A DNA stretch of 37,466 nucleotides from Holophagaceae bacterium. GTDB lineage: Bacteria > Acidobacteriota > Holophagae > Holophagales > Holophagaceae. Shown piece by piece: positions 1 to 7,774 of the stretch. The translations under genes were made by a program, and so were the position numbers. The notes below the pieces were generated by a model. It was not told where the DNA came from. It saw only the letters and a list, made by a program, of their open reading frames with translations, and made no database searches. The stretch lies in assembly GCA_025357545.1 (NCBI GenBank), contig JANXPB010000166.1, forward strand, positions 1 to 37,466. The letters are read 5' to 3'. Position 1 is the stretch's first letter, and every line of letters starts with the position of its first letter.

Positions 1-129
1 CGTCCCATGAGCGCCCAGGACGCCGCCGACCCAGCGGAAGTACGCCGCGAAATGATGCGGGCGCTGGCCCACAACATCCGCTTGGACCTAGGCAAGAAGA
101 CCGGCTGGGGGGAACCGGAGGAAAACTGA
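1..129 (+). CDS. 3' end of an unidentified protein
   Basis: An open frame runs from the first base to a TGA at 127-129 and encodes about 42 residues. It may enter from outside the window or start at the ATG at position 7, which would give a 40-residue protein. The peptide is charged and partly helical, with an Arg-Glu-Met-Met-Arg stretch and a Lys-Lys-Thr-Gly-Trp-Gly near the end. I do not recognise a family. It is followed by the 307-bp repeat element and lies tail-to-tail with the M20 peptidase gene. Being truncated by the window edge, nothing firm can be said of its function. Confidence 0.45.
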   Translation, partial: RPMSAQDAADPAEVRREMMRALAHNIRLDLGKKTGWGEPEEN

Positions 130-140
130 GTCAGGGCCTG

Positions 141-148
141 CTATTTCT
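141..148. repeat. left 8-bp target-site duplication
   Basis: CTATTTCT immediately outside the left inverted repeat of the 149-455 element. It is identical and in the same orientation to 456-463. Removing one copy plus the element restores a continuous sequence running from the intergenic DNA into the 3' end of the peptidase gene. Confidence 0.75.
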
Positions 149-455
149 GGTTCTTCACGGATTTGCGGGAACTGTCCTGTGGCTACGCGGTTTCAGGGGG
201 AAACAACACCGTAGCGCCCCCCAAAAAAACCACGCGGAGGGAAGCGGAGGAATCAGTAGGCAGGATCGATCCGTATTTCGTCATTTTTGGGATCGCCGTG
301 GGTCGCGATTCCAGCAATAGCATCCAAATGCCCGGGCTCACCAGCGGCACCTAAGCGGGCTTTCGAGCAAGAAATCCAGGATCTTTTCTCCGCGACCCTC
401 CGCGCCTCCGCTGCCCTCCGCGTGGTTGGCTTTTCGCTCAATTCCGTGAAGAACC
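149..455. mobile_element. MITE-like element with terminal inverted repeats and target duplication
   Basis: A 307-bp non-coding element. Its ends are perfect 13-bp inverted repeats, GGTTCTTCACGGA at 149-161 and its reverse complement at 443-455. With mismatches the similarity extends to about 23 bp. The 8 bases just outside each end are identical (CTATTTCT at 141-148 and 456-463), as expected of a target-site duplication. Inside is a second long inverted repeat, 228-250 against 405-427, matching at 22 of 23 positions. No transposase-sized ORF is present, so it would have to be mobilised in trans. The GG-T-TCTTC end and 8-bp duplication resemble the ISL3 family from memory; that assignment is tentative. 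This also accounts for the only gene-free stretch above 300 bases in the window. Confidence 0.8.
228..427. repeat. internal long inverted repeat of the MITE-like element
   Basis: The arms at 228-250 and 405-427 are inverted copies of 23 bp with one mismatch (position 413). They are rich in CTCCGCG/CGCGGAG words. They lie nested within the terminal repeats, so a transcript of the element could fold into a long hairpin. Confidence 0.7.
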
Positions 456-463
456 CTATTTCT
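456..463. repeat. right 8-bp target-site duplication
   Basis: CTATTTCT immediately outside the right inverted repeat of the 149-455 element. On the minus strand it contains the TAG stop codon and the last lysine codon of the M20 peptidase, so the insertion abuts the stop codon without changing the protein. Confidence 0.75.
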
Positions 464-1832
464 TGATGCCACTCACGGTCTGGAAGTAGTGCGCAAAGGC
501 CACCATGCCGCCGCCGGCCTGTTCCCAATCATAGTTCTCGTTGGGCGCGTGGTAGCCGTGGCTGGGCAGACTCAGGCCCAGGAAATAGACTTCGCAGCCC
601 AGGAGGTCCTCCATGGTCTTCACGGCGCCGATGCTGCCGCCTTCGCGGGTGAAGGTGCAGGCCGCGCCGAAGGCGAACTGATAGGCATCACGGATGGCCT
701 CGGCATAAGGCCCGGTGACATGGCCCTTGAAGGGCGCCAGGCCGTGCTCTTCGTGGACTTCCACATCGGGATTGTGCTTCTTCACGAATTTCTTGATGCG
801 ATCCATGGTCTTGCGCTCATCCATGTCCGGCACCAGGCGGCAGCTCAGCTTGATTTCAGCCCGGGGCGGCACGGCGCTCTTGATGCCGGGGCCGGTGTAG
901 CCGCCCACGACGCCGTGGACTTCCATGGTGGGCCGTCCCCACACGCGCTTGAGGATGCCGATGGGATCCTTGGTGCGGAGGCCCTTCAGCATGTGGTCCT
1001 GCATGAAGGTCTCGGTGGTGAACCCGGACGTGGCCCAACCAGCCAGTTCCTGCTTGGAGGGCTTCACTACCTCTTTATAAAAGCCGGGGATCTTCACCTT
1101 GCCGCTATTGCCATCCATCATCTTGCTCACCAGTTCGATGAGTTCCGCGAGTGGATTGCGGGCCGCGCCGCCCACCACGCCGCTGTGCAGGTCATGGTCG
1201 GCGGTTTCAAGGGTGAGCCGGAACCCTTTCAATCCGCGCAGGCCCGCCGGAGTGCTGGGCTTGCCGCGGGTGATCCAGACCGTGTCGCTCACCACGATGG
1301 CGTCGGTCTTGAACCGGTCCTTATGCAGGGCGAGGCCGCCTTCGAAATTCGGCGATCCGATTTCCTCTTCCAGCTCCCACAGGAAATGGATGTTCATGGG
1401 CACGCCCGCTTTTCGCGCCGCCAGGGCGCCGAAGAAGGCTGTCACGGCGGGACCCTTGTCGTCGGTGCTGCCGCGGCCGCGGTAGGTGTCGCCCTCCACC
1501 ACGAAATTGAAGGGCTCGGCGGTCCATTCCGGTTCATTGGCGGGCTGCACATCCATGTGGTTGTAGACCATTACCGTGGGCAGCGCGGGGTCATCCCCCA
1601 GCCACCCGTGGATGAAGGGATTGCCTGCCGTCTCCAGGATCTCCGCCTGGCCGCCGTGCCGCTCGAAGAGGCCCTTGGCGGCTTCGGCGCAGCGCCGCAC
1701 GTCTCCGGCTCGGGCTGGGTCGGCGCTGATGGAGGGAATCTCGACGAGCAACCGCAGCTCGGCTTCAAAAGCCTCGCGGTGGTCTGCGGCGAAGGAGGCG
1801 AGGGCTTCGCGGGTCAGCAAATCGGGATTCAT
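456..1832 (-). CDS. M20 family metallopeptidase (dipeptidase-like)
   Basis: Predicted cytoplasmic two-zinc peptidase of 458 residues, close to the CNDP/PepV-like dipeptidases of family M20. Visible family motifs are H92-M-D94, the GRGSTDDKGP segment with bridging Asp near 124, the catalytic and metal Glu pair in WELEEEIGS (about 156-157), and a C-terminal His in LPSHGYHAPNENY. The HSGVVGG segment fits the dimerisation domain. The start at 1832 is preferred over an in-frame ATG at 2018 because it has an AGGAG five bases upstream and begins where the family's helix begins; the longer version would also abut the divergent gene at 2019. It stops exactly at the MITE-like insertion. The exact substrate cannot be told from sequence. 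Confidence 0.88.
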   Translation of the reverse strand: MNPDLLTREALASFAADHREAFEAELRLLVEIPSISADPARAGDVRRCAEAAKGLFERHGGQAEILETAGNPFIHGWLGDDPALPTVMVYNHMDVQPANEPEWTAEPFNFVVEGDTYRGRGSTDDKGPAVTAFFGALAARKAGVPMNIHFLWELEEEIGSPNFEGGLALHKDRFKTDAIVVSDTVWITRGKPSTPAGLRGLKGFRLTLETADHDLHSGVVGGAARNPLAELIELVSKMMDGNSGKVKIPGFYKEVVKPSKQELAGWATSGFTTETFMQDHMLKGLRTKDPIGILKRVWGRPTMEVHGVVGGYTGPGIKSAVPPRAEIKLSCRLVPDMDERKTMDRIKKFVKKHNPDVEVHEEHGLAPFKGHVTGPYAEAIRDAYQFAFGAACTFTREGGSIGAVKTMEDLLGCEVYFLGLSLPSHGYHAPNENYDWEQAGGGMVAFAHYFQTVSGIKK

Positions 1833-2018
1833 GGCGGCTCCTGTCCGGAACCTCCACCTTACCGCCCGCAGAACCCTAGATGAAGCCACACTAGCGAAAC
1901 CCGCCCCCAAACCAGGGACCGCCAGCCCTACAAACCGCTCCAGCCCTGGCTGACCCGCGACTCGATCCAGGCCTTTCGAGGCCAGTACACTAGGCTGGTA
2001 CAACTTGACGGGAGTCAC

Positions 2019-2771
2019 ATGGATCGTTTCGGTAGTTCGCGGCTGCGCATTGTCTGGGCCTGCGTGTTCCTGTTGCTGACGGGACTGGTGCTGGCGGGCA
2101 TCCGTTCAGACGGGAACAACCTGCTGGTGTTCGGCGGGGTCCTGCCCAAGGGCGACGAGACCATCAATACCTACGCCACCTCCAACCTGGGCGTGCTTGT
2201 GTACTGGGTGGTGCCCTTCGTGATTCTAATGGGTGGCTTCATGGGCCTCTCCGGCGCGCTGGCTGCCACCACCTTCGGTGAGCGGCTCAAAGGCCTGTTC
2301 CTGGCCACGGGTCTGGCCTTCACCCATGGGGTCTTCCTGAGCCAGGTGGCGCTAATCCCCCTCTGGGCCGCGGCCTGGAAACTGCTGGGGACGCCCTTCC
2401 CCGCCGAGCTGCTCCAGGCGGACCTGCTGGGCCTGCTGCTGGGCCTGCAGCTGCTGCTCTGGTCCGCCATCCTCATGCGCATTGTGCAAAGCAACGCAGG
2501 TTTGGCGGTGCTCTTGGCGCTGCTGCTTAAAGAAGTCGGCTCCAAGCTGGTCTACGTGGTGGATTTCGGCGAGCAGATGGGCTTCAGCGCCGGCGGCGTC
2601 AAAGCCATCAACGCCCTGGTCCGCATGCTGCCATCGGGCCAGTTGCCAAGCGACCCCTTCGCGCCTTCTGCCCTGCCCCTGTCCATTGGCGGCCCCCTGC
2701 TGCTGGCGGCCCTGCTCTGCGCGCTCCCGTCTGCCCAATCCGCCCAATCAGCCCGGGGCCGGCGCGCTTGA
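2019..2771 (+). CDS. polytopic membrane protein of unknown function
   Basis: 250 residues with about six hydrophobic segments: near 10-28, 58-82, 88-112, 132-155, 158-175 and 222-240. A GGGAG lies four bases before the ATG. A short non-membrane stretch after the first segment contains an LLVFGGVLPKGDE segment. I do not recognise the family. Its stop overlaps the TTG start of the EnvC-like gene (TTGA at 2768-2771), so the two are probably translated together. That raises the possibility that it anchors or regulates the periplasmic factor, the role FtsX plays for EnvC elsewhere. It lacks the large FtsX extracellular loop, so it is not FtsX itself. Partnership is inference. Confidence 0.7.
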   Translation: MDRFGSSRLRIVWACVFLLLTGLVLAGIRSDGNNLLVFGGVLPKGDETINTYATSNLGVLVYWVVPFVILMGGFMGLSGALAATTFGERLKGLFLATGLAFTHGVFLSQVALIPLWAAAWKLLGTPFPAELLQADLLGLLLGLQLLLWSAILMRIVQSNAGLAVLLALLLKEVGSKLVYVVDFGEQMGFSAGGVKAINALVRMLPSGQLPSDPFAPSALPLSIGGPLLLAALLCALPSAQSAQSARGRRA

Positions 2772-3928
2772 AGGCTTTGGCGGCCCTTCTGCTGCTGGTC
2801 CCCGGCGGGTTCGGGGACGCCCAGGCGCCGCTTCAGGGCACCGCGGATTCCAATCAGTTGAAGCAGCGCCTCGCGGCCCTGCAAGCACGGTTGGGCCAGG
2901 TGGACCAGCAATTGGAGGGCCTGAAGAAGCGCCGCAAGGGGGTGATGGTGGAATTGCAGGGCATCTCCCTGCAACGGGACCGGGTGCGGGCCCAGCTGGA
3001 GGGCGCGCGGTTGAAGCAGGATGAAGCCCAGGCAGAGGTTCAGCGGATCACGGCGGACCAGGCCAAAATCCACAGCGAAATCGAGAAACTGCGGAAGGAC
3101 CTTCGGAAGCAGGTCCGGCTGATCCAGGCCCAAGGGGAGCTTGGCGAACTGGCCTTCCTCCCCAGCCCCACGGGCTTCGGCACCTACCTTGCGGAGACCC
3201 GCTACCTGGACTGGTGGCGCCTGCAGGAGCGCAAACGCATCAGCCAGATCCAGCGGCTCCAGGGGGACCTCGCCCTGCGGGAGACCGAATTGAAAGCGGT
3301 GCTCGCACGCCTGGCCACCGAGGAACAGGAGGCCGCGCGCTTCCAATCCGGACTGAGCTTGAACGAGGAGAAACTCCAGACCTTTCTGGGGGGCCTTCAG
3401 CAGGATGAGCAGGCGCAGAAACAGGTACAGGCGGAGCTGGCCGAAGAATCCATCCAGCTCGAACGGATGCTCGGCAACCTCATCGGCAAATCCAAGAGCG
3501 AAGCCTTTGAGGCCCCCGTAGGCTTCGCAAGCCTGCGCGGGGAGCTGCCGGACCCGGTGGATGGTTCCCTGGCGCAGGGCTTCGGAGAGCACCTGCACCC
3601 CCGCTTCCATACCAAGACCTTCCAGAGCGGGCTGCTTATCGAGGCCTACATCGGCGCCCGGGTCTCGGCGGTGGCGGCCGGCCGGGTCATCCTTGCGGAG
3701 CCTTACCAGAGCTATGGCCCCATCGTGATCATGGACCACGGCGGCGGTTGGTTCACCCTCTACACCCACCTTCAGGGCACCGCAGTCACCAAAGGCCAGA
3801 CCTTGCGCCAGGGCGACGCCGTGGGCACCGTCGGTGAAACCCTGGATGGCCCGCGGTTGGGCTTCGAAGTCCGTTACCAGACCAAGCCTGAGGACCCGAA
3901 CAAGTGGCTCAAGAAAAAATACAGGTGA
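2768..3928 (+). CDS. EnvC-like periplasmic factor with degenerate LytM (M23) domain
   Basis: 386 residues: a signal peptide (about 1-20, ending in GDAQA), a long coiled coil (about 25-245), then a C-terminal M23/LytM fold (about 260-380). In active M23 enzymes zinc is held by an H-x3-D and an H-x-H. Here the first site reads around Q-S-G-L-L-I-E-A and the last around P-R-L-G-F-E-V, so the expected His and Asp ligands are absent, although Y-T-H-L is kept. This is the pattern of E. coli EnvC, an amidase activator and not a hydrolase, so a role in septal peptidoglycan splitting is likely. The start is a TTG overlapping the previous stop; the signal peptide begins exactly there. No ftsEX is adjacent. 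Confidence 0.82.
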   Translation: MKALAALLLLVPGGFGDAQAPLQGTADSNQLKQRLAALQARLGQVDQQLEGLKKRRKGVMVELQGISLQRDRVRAQLEGARLKQDEAQAEVQRITADQAKIHSEIEKLRKDLRKQVRLIQAQGELGELAFLPSPTGFGTYLAETRYLDWWRLQERKRISQIQRLQGDLALRETELKAVLARLATEEQEAARFQSGLSLNEEKLQTFLGGLQQDEQAQKQVQAELAEESIQLERMLGNLIGKSKSEAFEAPVGFASLRGELPDPVDGSLAQGFGEHLHPRFHTKTFQSGLLIEAYIGARVSAVAAGRVILAEPYQSYGPIVIMDHGGGWFTLYTHLQGTAVTKGQTLRQGDAVGTVGETLDGPRLGFEVRYQTKPEDPNKWLKKKYR

Positions 3929-3934
3929 AGAGGT

Positions 3935-3955
3935 TCCCGGGTTCTTGACCCGGGA
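3935..3955. terminator. hairpin between convergent genes
   Basis: Perfect 8-bp stem TCCCGGGT / ACCCGGGA with a 5-base loop, between the EnvC-like gene and the convergent pilC-like gene. There is no clear T run on either strand, so it is a plausible but not textbook bidirectional terminator. Confidence 0.5.
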
Positions 3956-3967
3956 CTCGAACCACCT

Positions 3968-5155
3968 TCAACGAATCGCGTTGCCCGCGTTGAAGAGGGG
4001 CACATAGACGGCGAGCAGCAGGCCCAGCACCGTGACGCCCATGAACAGGATGAGGACCGGACCGATGAGGCTGGTGACAGCGGTGGTGGCCTTCTCCACT
4101 TCCTGGTCGAAGAAGTCCGCGACGTGGTTGAGCATCTCCGGCAGAGCCGAGGCGCTTTCGCCCACGCGGCACATTTCCACCGCCAGCGGATCCAGAAGTT
4201 TGGCCTGGTCCAACGCCAGATGCAGGCTGGACCCGGCGCGCACCTGCTCCGCCACGATATTGAGCCGCAGCTTCATGCGCTCGGAGGCAGTGGTGCGCTG
4301 GATGACCTCGATGGACTGCAGCACCGGCATGCCACCCGCGATCAGCACGCTCAGGGTGCGCGAGAACACCGAAGAGTTGTACATGCGGTACAGGGTGCCG
4401 AGCCTGGGGAGGGCCAGCAGAATGCGCTCGTTGAGCCGTCGGCCCGCATCGGTTGTCACGGTCCACCGCACGAAGACCAGGAAGGCGGCCAGCAGGATGC
4501 CCTGCAGCCACAGGGTGGAACGCATGAAGGTCCCCATGCTGAGGAGGATCCGGGTGGCGGTGGGCATCTCGGCGCCGCCGCTGGAGTACAGTTCGCCGAA
4601 TTTGGGCAGCACGACATTGAAGAGCACCGCTAGGCTGATGAGCAGGACCAGCACCAGGAAGGTAGGGTAGATCAGGGCCTCCACGATGCGGCGGCGGCTC
4701 ACCTGGGCGAATTTCTGGAAGGAGAGCCAGCGGAAGATCACTTCCGTCAAGGTGCCGCTGCGCTCGCCGGCCACCACGTTGGCGCGATAGACCGCCGGAA
4801 AGGTGCCCGTCTGCTCCAGCGCTTCGGAAAAGGCCATGCCCTCCTTCACCAGCTCCACCACCCGGTCCAGGCTGCTCCGCAGGAGCGGGTCTTTACCATG
4901 CCCCTTCAGCAGTTCCAGGGATTGAAGCAGTGGAATGCCCGCCCGCAAGAGGGCCAGAAACTCCTGATTGAAGAGAATGAGCGTCTCAGTCTTCAGTTGC
5001 TTGGTGCTGCGGAAGGCGCTTGAAGCCCGGGATATGTCAATGGGGAAGCCGCCCTCGGACAGGACCCGGCTGCGGACTTCATCGGCAGAGGCTGCCTCGA
5101 AATCCCGCGTGAGGATATCGCCGTTGGGGGTGGTCAGTTTGACGGTGAAACGCAT
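3968..5155 (-). CDS. type II secretion / type IV pilus inner-membrane platform protein (PilC/GspF family)
   Basis: 395 residues, usual for the family. It has an N-terminal cytoplasmic part, two tandem T2SSF domains (about 65-190 and 265-390) with the family segments around L-L-R-A-G-I-P and L-I-A-G-G-M-P-V, and three membrane segments (about 160-188, 215-235 and 360-388). The protein forms the inner-membrane platform on which the assembly ATPase acts to build pili or pseudopili. No pilB, pilT or gsp gene is near, so it is an isolated copy here and its machine cannot be named. ATG at 5155. It is transcribed divergently from the large exported protein. Confidence 0.88.
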   Translation of the reverse strand: MRFTVKLTTPNGDILTRDFEAASADEVRSRVLSEGGFPIDISRASSAFRSTKQLKTETLILFNQEFLALLRAGIPLLQSLELLKGHGKDPLLRSSLDRVVELVKEGMAFSEALEQTGTFPAVYRANVVAGERSGTLTEVIFRWLSFQKFAQVSRRRIVEALIYPTFLVLVLLISLAVLFNVVLPKFGELYSSGGAEMPTATRILLSMGTFMRSTLWLQGILLAAFLVFVRWTVTTDAGRRLNERILLALPRLGTLYRMYNSSVFSRTLSVLIAGGMPVLQSIEVIQRTTASERMKLRLNIVAEQVRAGSSLHLALDQAKLLDPLAVEMCRVGESASALPEMLNHVADFFDQEVEKATTAVTSLIGPVLILFMGVTVLGLLLAVYVPLFNAGNAIR

Positions 5156-5269
5156 GAGGCTCGCTCTGAAGAAGGCAGGAAACCTTGAGAATAACCGCTC
5201 GTCGCGCTGGGTCCGTACAATGGGGCCTTCGGAATCATTTGTTTCTCAGGTTGCAGCTTTGGAGTTGTG

Positions 5270-7753
5270 GTGGCGCATCCCAGAAGAATTCCAGCGATCC
5301 TGGTGGCGAGCCTGGCCGCCCCACTCCCGCTGGCAGCCCAGACGCCCATTCAGGTAGCGACCCCCGAGCCAGTGCAGCTGGACTTGAGGGATGCCGACGC
5401 CCGGGCTCTGGTTCCCGTGGATCCCCGGGATCCCGCCCAGGTCGAAGCCACGCGCACCGCCTGGCAGGCGCGGCTCTTTGAGCTTCGACCGGCGCCCTCG
5501 GTCTGCATCCGGCTGCCCCGGGCCGGCCCCAGGCTGCCCTTGCTGCTGGCCGCTTGCCAGGCTCTTCGCGCCGCGCAGCCCGACCGGATGATTTTCCTCG
5601 CCTTCGACCCGGAGGCTCCCGCCTTGCTCGACGAAACGGCTTGGGGCGCTGTGGATGGCGGGGCCTTGCGCAGCGCTGATTTGGGCCACGATCCCGCCCA
5701 ATGGAGAGGCTTGCTGGTGAAGGCTCAGGAGAGTTTTCCGGGGAGACCCTGGTTCCTCTGGCTGCCGGTGGATCCAAGGGCTGCCGCGGCCACGCTCCTG
5801 GGTGACGGCGGCCGTCTCGTGGTGCCCGCTGGGGGCAGTACTGCCCGGCTCGCGGCTACCCTGCCGCCGGGCTACAGCGAAATCGAAGGCGGCGAGGGCG
5901 ATCTCATGCTGCGCCGCCGTGGCGGCCATGACGCCCGGCGCTGGCGTTATGCAGCCGGGGAATGGGTGGCCGCAGAACTGCCCAAGGAACGCACCGAAAT
6001 CACCGTCTCCGAGGCCGATACCTACGACGTGGGCGCCCTGCTGGCGAAGATGCGGGCCGAACAGCTGCGCAGCCGCGCCGCGGAGCGGAATCTCCAGGCC
6101 CGGCTGGAGGTGGATCTGCACCTGCAGGGCACCCGTAGCATGGGGGTGGACCTGGGTTTCACCTTTCGGTATTTCGAGGCCGCGGGTGAAACCCCTGAAA
6201 TGCTCCAGGAGCAGGTGCGTTTCAACGGTGTAAAGGCCAACATCAAGGGTGAAGTGCAGTTGCCCATCGTGGAGAGCCGCACCAGCCTGGCGGCGCCGGT
6301 GGCCCTCAGCCTCACTGAACGCTACCGCTACCGCGACGGCGGCGCGGCGGGGCAAGGGCGGCGCACCCTGCGCTTCGAGCCCGTGGATGCCGACGCCACC
6401 CTCTTCCGCGGGGAATTGGTCGTGGAAGAGAGCACGGGCCGCGTGCTCGAAGAGCGAAGTGAAAGGTCGGACCTGCCAGGCACGGTGAAATCCGAGCGCC
6501 GCATCCTCAGCTACGGCGAGGCGGCCCCGGGGGTCTGGCGCATCCTGAAAACCCAGACCTTCGAGCGATGGGTGAGCCCTGGCGGCGTGGCCCAGGTCCA
6601 GCGGCGCCTGTCCCTGACGGCCCTCATGGTGAACGGGCCGGACTTCGAGGCCCAGCGCGCCGCCGCCCGGAATTCGGAACAGACCATGCTGAAGCAGAGT
6701 CCCGAAGGCCTCCGCTACTTCACGCGGCAGGCCGACGGCACCCGGCGCCTGGAGGAAAAGGCGCGCACGGCGGGCCGCGCCCTGGGCGGCGTCATCGTGG
6801 TGGACCCGGGCCTCAAGCCCCCGGTGTTGCCGCTGGCGGGGCTCGTCTATTATGACTTCAACGCCTTCGACCGCGGCATTCAGGTGAACGCCCTGACGGC
6901 CCTCCTCTTCAACACCGTATCGGTGGCGGTACCCCATCTACCGGGCGGTTTCGATCTCAACCTGGATTCCGCGCTGCTCCTTTATCCCAGTAGCGAACGG
7001 CCCGTCCTCAAGGGGCGCCTGGCGGACCGGGACGCAGTGGCCCGGCGCTTCGGCACCCTCAACTTGAACCTGGGCCACGATCTTGGAAAGGGGTTCCGCT
7101 TCGAGGCCATGGGGCGATTCCAATACGACCGCTACTCCGAAACCAAGGATGATGCGACCCGCACGCCGGATTTCGCCCTGCCGCCCTCGGGGCTGACGCG
7201 GGAACTCCGCGGCGAGCTGAGCTGGCTCTACCGGGGCTTCCAGGTGCAGGGCTTCTATGGGAAGGGTCAGCGGCCCGAAGGCGCCTATGGCACGGCCACG
7301 GCTCCCCAGTCCGTACCCCTGAACGGCGGGTTCACGCGCTGGGGCGGCAACCTGGGCTACGACCGACAGCTGGCCAACGGCCTCTGGCTCCATGGCAGCG
7401 TGGGGCTGGTGGGGGGGACCGGCTTCGACCGCTTCAAGGCCCTGGACCTGAATGGCATCGTCAGCGGCATCCGCAGCAACGCCATCACCGCCGACCGCAT
7501 CGCCTACGCCCGCATCGGCACGGTGCTGCCCGCGGGCCCAAACCTGCGGCTCTCAGTCTTCCTGGACCACGGCGAGGCCCGGGGCCTGGACGACCAAAAG
7601 ACCTACGGCCTGTCGGGCCTCGGCATCGCCGGGGATCTGCCCGGTTTCGGCTGGTTCACCGCCGTGCGCCTGAATCTCGGTATCGGCTTGCAGAGCGACA
7701 TCGCGGGCGTGAAGACCGTGAACGGATTCATTGCGCTGCTGCGGGTGTTCTAA
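5270..7753 (+). CDS. large exported protein with probable outer-membrane beta-rich C-terminus
   Basis: About 827 residues. Two adjacent GTG codons (5267, 5270) could start it; 5270 has GGAG at a proper distance of five bases. A signal peptide follows (Arg-Arg, then a hydrophobic run ending in PLAAQT). The first ~220 residues look soluble and globular. The middle is rich in strands with repeated Arg/Glu-rich segments. The last ~250 residues alternate polar and hydrophobic positions with many Gly/Tyr/Phe and end in L-L-R-V-F, the terminal Phe typical of barrels inserted by BamA. I do not recognise the family. A TACAAT -10-like box lies at 5216-5221 with no good -35. It is 21 bases ahead of the glycosyltransferase, so the two may share a transcript. 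Confidence 0.72.
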   Translation: MAHPRRIPAILVASLAAPLPLAAQTPIQVATPEPVQLDLRDADARALVPVDPRDPAQVEATRTAWQARLFELRPAPSVCIRLPRAGPRLPLLLAACQALRAAQPDRMIFLAFDPEAPALLDETAWGAVDGGALRSADLGHDPAQWRGLLVKAQESFPGRPWFLWLPVDPRAAAATLLGDGGRLVVPAGGSTARLAATLPPGYSEIEGGEGDLMLRRRGGHDARRWRYAAGEWVAAELPKERTEITVSEADTYDVGALLAKMRAEQLRSRAAERNLQARLEVDLHLQGTRSMGVDLGFTFRYFEAAGETPEMLQEQVRFNGVKANIKGEVQLPIVESRTSLAAPVALSLTERYRYRDGGAAGQGRRTLRFEPVDADATLFRGELVVEESTGRVLEERSERSDLPGTVKSERRILSYGEAAPGVWRILKTQTFERWVSPGGVAQVQRRLSLTALMVNGPDFEAQRAAARNSEQTMLKQSPEGLRYFTRQADGTRRLEEKARTAGRALGGVIVVDPGLKPPVLPLAGLVYYDFNAFDRGIQVNALTALLFNTVSVAVPHLPGGFDLNLDSALLLYPSSERPVLKGRLADRDAVARRFGTLNLNLGHDLGKGFRFEAMGRFQYDRYSETKDDATRTPDFALPPSGLTRELRGELSWLYRGFQVQGFYGKGQRPEGAYGTATAPQSVPLNGGFTRWGGNLGYDRQLANGLWLHGSVGLVGGTGFDRFKALDLNGIVSGIRSNAITADRIAYARIGTVLPAGPNLRLSVFLDHGEARGLDDQKTYGLSGLGIAGDLPGFGWFTAVRLNLGIGLQSDIAGVKTVNGFIALLRVF

Positions 7754-7774
7754 ACTGAGGTCGGGCCCCCGACC

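Noticed and set aside
489-1883. Plus-strand frame of 464 codons opposite the M20 peptidase
   Set aside because: Ala/Gly/His-rich antisense product; the minus strand carries all the peptidase motifs.
2552-3769. Long minus-strand frame opposite the EnvC-like gene
   Set aside because: Leu/Gln/Gly-rich antisense reading of a coiled-coil gene in GC-rich DNA, with no ribosome site or family motif.
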